Shown: one piece after another, positions 1-5,093 of the stretch
Position numbering within the stretch: position 1 is the first letter of the stretch
How the letters are laid out: every line of letters begins with the position of its first letter
Assembly: GCA_012841735.1 (NCBI GenBank)
Contig: DUUE01000077.1
Location: forward strand, 1-5,093
Origin: Bacillota bacterium
GTDB taxonomy: Bacteria; Bacillota; Dethiobacteria; Dethiobacterales; Dethiobacteraceae
DNA length: 5,093 nt
Reading direction: 5' to 3'
Position numbers and translations under genes: made by a program
The notes under the pieces: generated by a model
Seen by the model: only the letters and a program-made list of their open reading frames with translations
Told to the model about the DNA's origin: nothing
Databases searched by the model: none

Positions 1-534
1 ATATGTCACATGAATATACATCACCTTGTCACGGCCGATATCGCTTTTCATCTGGCGGATGGCCTCCAGGAAGGGCAGGCTTTCAATATCACCCACGGTA
101 CCGCCGATTTCCGTTATCACCACATCCACTTCAGCTTCCCTGGCGGACCGCATAATACGGTCTTTTATTTCATTGGTAATATGCGGAATTACCTGGACAG
201 TGCCGCCGAGAAAATCACCTCTGCGTTCCTTGCTGATCACTGACCAGTAAATTTTACCCGTGGTAACATTGGAATTTTTTGTCAGGTTAATATCAATAAA
301 ACGTTCATAATGCCCGAGGTCCAGGTCCGTTTCCGCACCGTCATCGGTGACAAACACTTCACCGTGCTGATAAGGACTCATGGTGCCGGGGTCAAAATTA
401 ATGTAAGGATCAAATTTTTGGATTGTTACTTTCAGGCCGCGGCATTTCAGCAGGCAACCCAGTGAAGCGGCAGTGATGCCCTTCCCCAGGGAAGAAGCCA
501 CACCGCCTGTAACAAAAATGTATTTTGTGCCCAT
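1..534 (-). CDS. pyrG: CTP synthase, N-terminal part (gene runs off the left edge)
   Basis: This gene encodes the cytoplasmic enzyme that makes CTP from UTP using ATP and glutamine, the last step of de novo pyrimidine nucleotide synthesis. Only the first 178 residues are present, covering part of the amidoligase (synthetase) domain; the glutaminase domain lies outside. The start reads MGTKYIFVTGG, and the P-loop-like stretch GGVASSLGKG is at residues 10-19. FDPYINFDPGTMSPYQHGEV is at 41-60, the nucleotide and magnesium segment DDGAETDLDLGHYERF at 64-79, and TEIGGTVGDIES at 141-152. All are hallmarks of the family, and E142 should match the conserved magnesium-binding glutamate. The ATG at 532-534 follows an AAGGTGG ribosome binding site (541-547, 6-nt spacer). 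It lies 119 nt downstream of speB on the same strand, so it may be read partly from the polyamine operon. Nothing in the visible part looks damaged. Confidence 0.98.
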   Translation of the reverse strand, partial: MGTKYIFVTGGVASSLGKGITAASLGCLLKCRGLKVTIQKFDPYINFDPGTMSPYQHGEVFVTDDGAETDLDLGHYERFIDINLTKNSNVTTGKIYWSVISKERRGDFLGGTVQVIPHITNEIKDRIMRSAREAEVDVVITEIGGTVGDIESLPFLEAIRQMKSDIGRDKVMYIHVTY

Positions 535-562
535 TTTCTTCCACCTTCCCCTTCCAGCTTCT

Positions 563-576
563 GCAAGTCTGCTTGC
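563..576 (-). other. small perfect hairpin in the pyrG leader
   Basis: A 5-bp perfect inverted repeat with a 4-nt loop (GCAAG, CAGA, CTTGC on the minus strand) lies 28 nt upstream of the pyrG start. It is preceded, not followed, by a run of seven T, so it does not look like an intrinsic terminator for pyrG transcription. It could be a small leader structure or chance; 5 bp is short. Confidence 0.25.
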
Positions 577-614
577 GAAAAAAACCATACCTTTACCTTA
601 TACGACTCGAAGGG

Positions 615-653
615 AAAAAATCCTTGTGGCTGCCCGCAACTTGTTGGTGCCAC
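615..653 (-). terminator. possible weak terminator between speB and pyrG
   Basis: Immediately after the speB stop codon the minus strand carries GTGGC (649-653) and its complement GCCAC (626-630). A possible CC/GG extension lies inside the arm, and six T follow (615-620). The stem is only 5 bp plus an interrupted extension, the loop is long, and five bases separate stem from T-run. Termination would therefore be inefficient at best, and partial read-through into pyrG is plausible. Confidence 0.3.
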
Positions 654-1529
654 TCATACTGTATGCGCCAAAATTATTTCCCGCACAATTTTGGCGGCCA
701 GCATGGCAGTGATCCCCGCCGGGTCATAATGGGGCGCAACTTCCACCACATCCATGCCCACCAGCTCCAGCCGGGAGAGTATTTTCAGAGCCGCCAAAAG
801 TTCGGCGGAAGTAATCCCGCCCGGTTCAGGGGTGCCTGTCCCCGGAGCATACGCCGGGTCCGCCACGTCTATATCAATGGTGAGGTAAACAGGCCGGCCC
901 TGCAGTGCGGAGACTGTTTCTTCCAGCGGTTTCAATACATGAAAAGGGTAAAAATGGGTATGCTCTTTGGCAAAGGAAACTTCTTCCTCCGCCGCCGAGC
1001 GGATACCGTACTGGTAAAGTTCCAGCCCCAGCTCCTTTACCACATGATACATCACAGAGGCGTGGGAATAGCTGACACCCAGATAGCCGCTGCGCAGATC
1101 GGCATGGGCGTCCAGCTGGACAACCGCCGGCCGGGCAACATGGCGGGTTGTCGCCCGCAATGCCCCCAGGGTTACAAGGTGTTCCCCTCCCAAAAGCAGC
1201 GGAAATTTTCCTGCCGCCAGGATGGTATGGACGGCTTCCTCTATTATTTCCAGGGAGCCGCCGACATCGCCAATGGGCAACAGCAGGTCGCCCGCATCAA
1301 AAAAACGGGCGGCAAAGAGCGATTTGCCGGCGGCCAGGCTGTATTCTTCCAGGCCGTGGGAAGCCGCCCTGACAGCCTGGGGCCCGCTGCGGGATCCGGG
1401 GCGGAAGGAGACGGTATAATCCATGGGGGCGCCCACCAGCACCAGGCGGCTTGTGGCATAGTCATGCCCTGCAGCCAGAAAACGCCCGCCGCTGTCTTCA
1501 CACAGGTCCAATAAACTTGTCCCGCTCAT
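654..1529 (-). CDS. speB: agmatinase (agmatine ureohydrolase)
   Basis: This gene encodes a 291-residue cytoplasmic ureohydrolase of the arginase/agmatinase family, which hydrolyses agmatine to putrescine and urea with a two-manganese centre. All metal-site elements are visible: GGEH with H117, DAHAD with D140, H142 and D144, and TIDIDVADP with D219 and D221. The family signature APGTGTPEPGG is at 228-238. H156 in SYSHAS matches the conserved histidine after DAHxD, and E263 lies in VEVAP. The N-terminal GAPMDYTVSFRPGSRSGP (33-50) and GLEEYS (59-64) closely resemble Bacillus SpeB, and the length is normal (about 290). Its ATG overlaps the speE stop codon as ATGA, with a GGTGG ribosome binding site inside the end of speE (1537-1541), so translation is probably coupled. 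The flanking arginine decarboxylase and spermidine synthase favour agmatine over arginine, guanidinobutyrate or formiminoglutamate as substrate. Confidence 0.95.
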   Translation of the reverse strand: MSGTSLLDLCEDSGGRFLAAGHDYATSRLVLVGAPMDYTVSFRPGSRSGPQAVRAASHGLEEYSLAAGKSLFAARFFDAGDLLLPIGDVGGSLEIIEEAVHTILAAGKFPLLLGGEHLVTLGALRATTRHVARPAVVQLDAHADLRSGYLGVSYSHASVMYHVVKELGLELYQYGIRSAAEEEVSFAKEHTHFYPFHVLKPLEETVSALQGRPVYLTIDIDVADPAYAPGTGTPEPGGITSAELLAALKILSRLELVGMDVVEVAPHYDPAGITAMLAAKIVREIILAHTV

Positions 1530-2350
1530 TTTACCGCCACCAGTTCACGGACAAATCCGGGCAGGGCAAAACAAGCCGCATGCACATCATAGTTATAATA
1601 TTTTGCCTGCAGCGGTTTCTTGTGGCACTGCTCCGGATCATAACATTTGGAGGCCGCGGTAAAACTCCAGAGGCCGCTGGGATAAGTAGGTACACTGGCC
1701 AGATAAAGTTTTGTCAGGGGAAAGATGCGCTGCATGCTGGCAGTGACGTCGGCAATAAGATCGGCGTTATAGAAGGGCGATTCTGTCTGTGCCACCACCA
1801 GCCCGTCTTTTTTCAGGGCACGGTAGACGTCCCGGTAAAACCCGGCGGTAAAAAGTCCGGCCGCCGGGCCGATGGGCTCGGTGGAATCAATCAGGATTAC
1901 ATCATATTCACCAACAACCTGCTTCACATGCTCAATACCGTCAGTCACCAGGACTTGCGCCCGGGGGTCGTTAAAGCCGGCCGCTATGGTAGGCAGGTAT
2001 TTTTTCGCCGCCTCTATCACTTCCCCGTCTATTTCCACCAGTGTTGCTCTTTCCACGCTGTCATACTTTAATACCTCGCGGAGCACGCCACCGTCGCCCC
2101 CGCCCACAATCAGCACTTGCTGCGGTCCGGGATGAGACTGCATGGCAATATGGGTCAGCATTTCATGATAGACAAATTCATCCTTTTCTGTAGTCATGAC
2201 CATCCCGTCCAGGACCAGCATTCTCCCGAACTGTACCGTGTCAAGGATGGCCAAATCCTGGTAGCGTGTCTGATAATGGCAGAGCGTTTCCCGGATGAGG
2301 CAGGTAATGCCCAGATGGGGAGTTTGTTTTTCAGTATACCAGAGTTCCAT
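1526..2350 (-). CDS. speE: spermidine synthase (putrescine aminopropyltransferase)
   Basis: This gene encodes a 274-residue cytoplasmic aminopropyltransferase that moves the aminopropyl group of decarboxylated S-adenosylmethionine onto putrescine, giving spermidine and methylthioadenosine. The fold is a small N-terminal beta domain followed by a Rossmann methyltransferase-like domain. Visible motifs are YHEM (61-64), GGGDGG (83-88), the acidic VEID (105-108), TDG (136-138), and the catalytic and gatekeeping loop IDSTEPIGPA (154-163) with D155. PTYPSGLW (221-228) shapes the amine pocket. STEP instead of STDP is also found in Bacillus SpeE. I chose the ATG at 2348-2350 because GGGAAGGG (2357-2364) sits 6 nt before it and the protein then begins MELWYTEKQT as in relatives. 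The frame stays open 19 codons further up, but that would overlap pdaD and has no family support. The gene starts 25 nt after the pdaD stop and overlaps speB by 4 nt. Acceptor specificity (putrescine or another diamine) is inferred. Confidence 0.96.
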   Translation of the reverse strand: MELWYTEKQTPHLGITCLIRETLCHYQTRYQDLAILDTVQFGRMLVLDGMVMTTEKDEFVYHEMLTHIAMQSHPGPQQVLIVGGGDGGVLREVLKYDSVERATLVEIDGEVIEAAKKYLPTIAAGFNDPRAQVLVTDGIEHVKQVVGEYDVILIDSTEPIGPAAGLFTAGFYRDVYRALKKDGLVVAQTESPFYNADLIADVTASMQRIFPLTKLYLASVPTYPSGLWSFTAASKCYDPEQCHKKPLQAKYYNYDVHAACFALPGFVRELVAVK

Positions 2351-2375
2351 TACAATCCCTTCCCTGCAAAATGGT

Positions 2376-2834
2376 TTAATACCAAAGGGCGACGGCGGCA
2401 AAAGCACAGCCCACTGACCGGACAGTATGTTCTACAGAACGAATTTCCGTTTTTACCAGCGGCATGCCGCGCGAGGCAAATGCCTCCTCCAGCATCCTTT
2501 TAATTTTTTCCTCCGCCTCCCCTTTGCTGCAGGTGCCGGAATATTCCATAATAACGCCAAAAGTATCTGCGGAAAAACCGATACCCACAGCAGCTGCAAT
2601 CCGCATCCCCGGTTCGTCACAGACAATGGAACCGTACGCCGTGGGAACAAGGGAACCGGGCGGCAGGACAAGCTCCTGGTCCTGCTCCGCCGACGGGGGC
2701 AGAATGCTGGAAATGCGGACAAGATTAACATTGCCAATCCCTGCTGCCAGCAGAGCGTTGTCAAAAGCGGTCAATTTCTGCTTGCCTTCAGCAGCGGCGG
2801 CAACGATTTTAAACTTTTTTGGGGTTGGTAGCAT
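2376..2834 (-). CDS. pdaD: pyruvoyl-dependent arginine decarboxylase (proenzyme)
   Basis: This gene encodes a 152-residue proenzyme that cleaves itself to form a pyruvoyl cofactor and decarboxylates arginine to agmatine, feeding SpeB. The self-cleavage site is the SS pair in VRISSILPP, between S42 and S43; S43 would become the pyruvoyl group at the start of the larger chain. LTAFDNAL holds D25 and GNVNLV holds N37. They line up, with a constant offset of 10, with the Methanocaldococcus jannaschii residues recalled as D35 (guanidinium recognition) and N47, and S42/S43 match its S52/S53. E97 in MEYSG is the likely counterpart of its catalytic E109. The length is typical (about 150-165). The family is best known from archaea, chlamydiae and scattered bacteria, and is unrelated to the PLP-dependent SpeA of Bacillus. 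It is the first gene of the operon. Decarboxylation of arginine rather than another amino acid rests on family resemblance plus the agmatinase two genes downstream. Confidence 0.93.
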   Translation of the reverse strand: MLPTPKKFKIVAAAAEGKQKLTAFDNALLAAGIGNVNLVRISSILPPSAEQDQELVLPPGSLVPTAYGSIVCDEPGMRIAAAVGIGFSADTFGVIMEYSGTCSKGEAEEKIKRMLEEAFASRGMPLVKTEIRSVEHTVRSVGCAFAAVALWY

Positions 2835-2840
2835 GAAAAA

Positions 2841-2849
2841 ACCTCCTTT
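2841..2849 (-). promoter_or_regulatory. ribosome binding site that fixes the pdaD start
   Basis: AAAGGAGGT on the minus strand is a near-perfect match to the anti-Shine-Dalgarno sequence, 6 nt before the ATG at 2832-2834. It rules out the in-frame ATG at 2976-2978, which would add 48 residues (cysteine- and proline-containing, unlike the family) and would lie upstream of the predicted promoter. Confidence 0.9.
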
Positions 2850-2925
2850 GCCGGAATTGTCCCGGGGCGGAAGTGTGCCTGCAAAAACACACCGGAAAAA
2901 CAATACCCGCGGGCATATCGAGAGA

Positions 2926-2953
2926 ATTATACCACACATTCCGCAGGTTGCAA
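2926..2953 (-). promoter_or_regulatory. predicted sigma-A promoter of pdaD-speE-speB
   Basis: The minus strand carries a consensus -10 TATAAT (2926-2931) preceded by TGG, giving an extended -10 TGnTATAAT. A partial -35 TTGCAA (2948-2953, four of six consensus bases) lies 16 nt upstream. Transcription would begin near 2919 and leave a leader of about 85 nt before pdaD. The leader has only a weak GTGTG/CACAC pairing (within about 2874-2895) and no terminator-like T-run hairpin, so I see no recognisable riboswitch or attenuator. Confidence 0.65.
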
Positions 2954-3016
2954 AGAAAACATGAGTGACAACTTGCATAAAGATAAACTAACTTTTTCTA
3001 TGTATTTTTCGACAAT

Positions 3017-3025
3017 AAGGGGGAG
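3017..3025 (+). promoter_or_regulatory. ribosome binding site of the penicillin-binding protein gene
   Basis: AAGGGGGAG lies 4 nt before the ATG at 3030 and is the only convincing Shine-Dalgarno sequence near the possible starts. In-frame ATGs at 2961 and 3000 lack one. The spacing is slightly short but acceptable. It selects a protein that begins MRHFTRYAIIIF, with arginines directly before the membrane segment. Confidence 0.75.
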
Positions 3026-3029
3026 CGAC

Positions 3030-5093
3030 ATGCGCCATTTTACACGCTACGCCATTATCATTTTTGTCACCCTGTTATTGCTGGGGCTGGGCGCGGTAGG
3101 GTTTCTGGCAGCCACGGTGGCCGGGATGGGGGAATTGCCTCCGGAAGAAACACCGCTGACAAGCACTTTCTATGACAAAAGCGGTGATGTTATCTCCACG
3201 CGCTTTGAACAGAACCGTTTTGTCATCCGGCTGGAAGATCTGCCTGATTTTGTTCCCCGGGCTTTTATTGCCATTGAAGACCACCGTTTTTATGACCATT
3301 TCGGCCTGGACATCCAGGCATTACTGCGGGCACTTTTCCGCAACCTGCAGGAAGGACGGGTGGTGGAAGGAGGCAGTACCATCACCCAGCAGCTGGCACG
3401 CAATCTTTTTCTCACCCATGAACGCACCTGGAAACGCAAGCTGCAGGAAATGCTGCTGACACTGCAGCTGGAACGAAAATACAGCAAAAATGAAATCCTG
3501 GAGAAATACCTGAACACCATTTATTTCGGCCATTCCGCCTACGGTATTGAAGCGGCCGCCCGCACTTATTTTAATAAACCGGCCGCAGAACTGACACTGG
3601 CCGAGGCGGCACTGCTGGCCGGCATCCCACGCGGTCCTGCCTATTATTCCCCTTATCTCGGCGAGCAAACCAGGGAGGCGGCCGAAAAACGCCAGGCGGC
3701 AGTCCTCACCCGCATGGTGGAAGAAGGGTTTATTTCGGCGCAGGAGAGGGAAGCGGCCCTCACACAGGAGCTCGTCTACTCCGGCAGGGAGGCACTGCAG
3801 GCTTCCCGCCAGTTTGCGGCGTATTTTATTGATTATCTTATTAATCACGAAATTATGGACAAACTGGCCGGCTATACCGACGACCCGCTTGTCATCTACC
3901 GCGGCGGCCTGCACATCTATACCACCCTGGACAAAAAAATGCAGCAGGTGGCGGAGGATGTGTTTGCCGACCCCGCCGTGCTGCCGGAAACAATTACCAA
4001 TGACGAGGGGGAGGAAGTGCCCCTGCAGGCCGCCCTGGTGGCCTTGGATCCGGAGGACGGTGCGGTCCTGGCGCTGGTGGGCGGCCGCGATTTCAGCAAA
4101 AGCCAGGTCAACAGGGCGGTGACCAGGCGCTCTCCCGGTTCTTCCTTTAAACTTTTTACTTATGCCGCCGCCCTGGAAAACGGTTATACGGCGGCCACCG
4201 TCCGCGACAGCGCTCCCGTTTCTTATCACATCCCCGGCACGGACGAGCCGTATGAACCATCTGAATACGGTGAACGTTTTTTCGGCAAACTGCGTCTGCG
4301 GCAAGCCATAGCCCGCTCCAGCAATGTGATCGCGGTGAAAATCAACGATGAACTGGGGCCGGAAAAAACCGTGGAAATGGCCCACCGGCTCGGCATTGAC
4401 AGTGAAGTTGAACCTGTCCTGGCCAACCCGCTGGGCACGGCGGTTGTAACCCCGCTGGAGATGGCCGCCGCCTATGCCGTTTTTGCCAATCAGGGCATCA
4501 AGGTGGAACCGCGCTTCATCACGAAAATTACAGATGCAAACGGCCGTGTGCTCTACGAAGCCGGGCCCCCCCGGCGCAGGGAAGTGCTGGACCCGCGTAT
4601 TGCCTACTTGCTGACGGACATGATGAAAGGAGTGACTGCTCCGGGCGGCACCGCTTCTACCCTGGGACCCCTCCTGGAGCGCATTATTGCCGCCAAAACA
4701 GGGACTTCCCAGAATCACCGCGACTCTTTTATGGCAGGCTATACACCCGAGTTGGTCACGGCTGTCTGGGTGGGCAATGACGACAACAAATCCCTCGGCT
4801 GGGGGCAGACAGGCGCCGTGCGCGCCGGGCAGATCTGGGTCCGTTTTGTCAATGGCGCCCTGCGGGGAAAACCGGTGACAGACTTTACCCGCCCCCCCGG
4901 GCTGTCGGAAATACTCATTTGCCCGGAAACGGGCCTCTTGCACAATCCGCGCTGTTCCCATGAACCGGTGCGGGAGCTTTTTCTCCCCGGGACGGAACCG
5001 TCCACCCGCTGCAGCTGGCCTGAGTGCCCCTACTGCCCGCCGGAGCCTGAATGGAACTGGAATGAAGGCTGGTGGTACAATCGTCCCGAAGAC
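3030..5093 (+). CDS. class A penicillin-binding protein, bifunctional transglycosylase/transpeptidase (right end cut)
   Basis: This membrane-anchored enzyme polymerises lipid II into glycan strands and cross-links the peptides outside the cell. The 688 codons present contain no stop, so the gene continues beyond the window. Residues 8-30 form one hydrophobic helix after a positive N-terminus, giving a type II topology. The GT51 transglycosylase domain (about 50-220) shows EDHRFYDHFGLD with catalytic E83, EGGSTITQQLARNLFL (113-128), RKLQE (136-140) and ERKYSKNEILEKYLN (147-161). A linker (about 220-330) precedes the transpeptidase domain, with catalytic S371 in SSFK (K374), SSN (430-432) and KTGT (556-559). 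After about residue 600 comes a tail with C631, C642, C661, C666 and C669, containing PETGLL and PGTEP, then a tryptophan-rich stretch. It diverges from the polyamine operon with a 195-nt gap. No strong plus-strand promoter was found; GTGACA (2965-2970) and TAACTT (2989-2994), 18 nt apart, is the best weak candidate. The exact paralogue (PonA, PbpG or PbpF type) cannot be fixed from this part. Confidence 0.96.
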   Translation, partial: MRHFTRYAIIIFVTLLLLGLGAVGFLAATVAGMGELPPEETPLTSTFYDKSGDVISTRFEQNRFVIRLEDLPDFVPRAFIAIEDHRFYDHFGLDIQALLRALFRNLQEGRVVEGGSTITQQLARNLFLTHERTWKRKLQEMLLTLQLERKYSKNEILEKYLNTIYFGHSAYGIEAAARTYFNKPAAELTLAEAALLAGIPRGPAYYSPYLGEQTREAAEKRQAAVLTRMVEEGFISAQEREAALTQELVYSGREALQASRQFAAYFIDYLINHEIMDKLAGYTDDPLVIYRGGLHIYTTLDKKMQQVAEDVFADPAVLPETITNDEGEEVPLQAALVALDPEDGAVLALVGGRDFSKSQVNRAVTRRSPGSSFKLFTYAAALENGYTAATVRDSAPVSYHIPGTDEPYEPSEYGERFFGKLRLRQAIARSSNVIAVKINDELGPEKTVEMAHRLGIDSEVEPVLANPLGTAVVTPLEMAAAYAVFANQGIKVEPRFITKITDANGRVLYEAGPPRRREVLDPRIAYLLTDMMKGVTAPGGTASTLGPLLERIIAAKTGTSQNHRDSFMAGYTPELVTAVWVGNDDNKSLGWGQTGAVRAGQIWVRFVNGALRGKPVTDFTRPPGLSEILICPETGLLHNPRCSHEPVRELFLPGTEPSTRCSWPECPYCPPEPEWNWNEGWWYNRPED

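Noticed and set aside
563..576. Hairpin upstream of pyrG considered as an intrinsic terminator.
   Set aside because: The T-run is on the 5' side for minus-strand transcription, and on the plus strand the hairpin is followed by A, so neither direction gives stem plus T-run.
525..1514. 329-codon open frame on the plus strand, antisense to speB and the pyrG leader.
   Set aside because: speB on the opposite strand has complete agmatinase motifs. The antisense product has no family features and no good ribosome binding site.
1451..2071. 206-codon open frame on the plus strand across speB and speE.
   Set aside because: It is antisense to two well-supported genes and has no domain signal.
2351..2407. 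19-codon upstream extension of speE.
   Set aside because: It overlaps the end of pdaD, is not seen in SpeE relatives, and a clear ribosome binding site precedes the ATG at 2348-2350.
2965..2994. GTGACA and TAACTT as a plus-strand promoter for the penicillin-binding protein gene.
   Set aside because: The -35 is good but the -10 matches only three of six bases, and such pairs are common by chance in AT-rich gaps. It is mentioned only as a candidate.
3321..4961. 546-codon open frame on the minus strand, antisense to the penicillin-binding protein gene.
   Set aside because: It is a shadow of a GC-biased gene: the plus strand carries every GT51 and transpeptidase motif, and the antisense product is a low-complexity G/R/H/F-rich sequence with no recognisable domain.
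1..5093. Search for an undescribed system, CRISPR array, tRNA, mobile element or phage gene.
   Set aside because: All long stretches are explained by five conserved housekeeping genes. I saw no spaced direct repeats, terminal inverted repeats, transposase motifs or tRNA-like folds.

Overview
The window looks like ordinary chromosome from an anaerobic Bacillota, probably a Clostridia lineage of the Peptococcaceae or thermoanaerobe type. The evidence is moderately high GC by eye, strong AAGGAGG-like ribosome binding sites, Bacillus-like SpeE and SpeB proteins, and a Gram-positive-style class A penicillin-binding protein. The taxonomic call is inference from protein style only.

There are five protein genes and two are cut by the window edges. 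On the minus strand, reading leftward from about 2930, the order is pdaD (pyruvoyl-dependent arginine decarboxylase, 2376-2834), speE (spermidine synthase, 1526-2350), speB (agmatinase, 654-1529) and the first 178 codons of pyrG (CTP synthase, 1-534). On the plus strand, diverging from pdaD, is the first 688 codons of a bifunctional class A penicillin-binding protein (3030-5093), still open at the window end.

pdaD, speE and speB form a compact polyamine operon. Arginine is decarboxylated to agmatine by PdaD, agmatine is hydrolysed to putrescine and urea by SpeB, and putrescine is aminopropylated to spermidine by SpeE. Spacing is 25 nt between pdaD and speE, and a 4-nt ATGA overlap joins speE to speB. 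The one missing activity is S-adenosylmethionine decarboxylase, which supplies the aminopropyl donor and must lie elsewhere. A good extended -10 promoter (TGGTATAAT) sits about 90 nt upstream of pdaD in the 195-nt divergent intergenic region. pyrG follows speB after 119 nt that hold a weak hairpin plus T-run and a second small hairpin, so pyrG may be read partly from the polyamine promoter or from a promoter of its own that I could not identify.

I found no RNA genes, mobile elements, CRISPR arrays or prophage signs, and no convincing novel system. The points most worth a second look are the use of an archaeal-type pyruvoyl arginine decarboxylase at the head of a Bacillus-like speE-speB pair, the cysteine- and tryptophan-rich tail of the penicillin-binding protein, and the control of the speB-pyrG gap.
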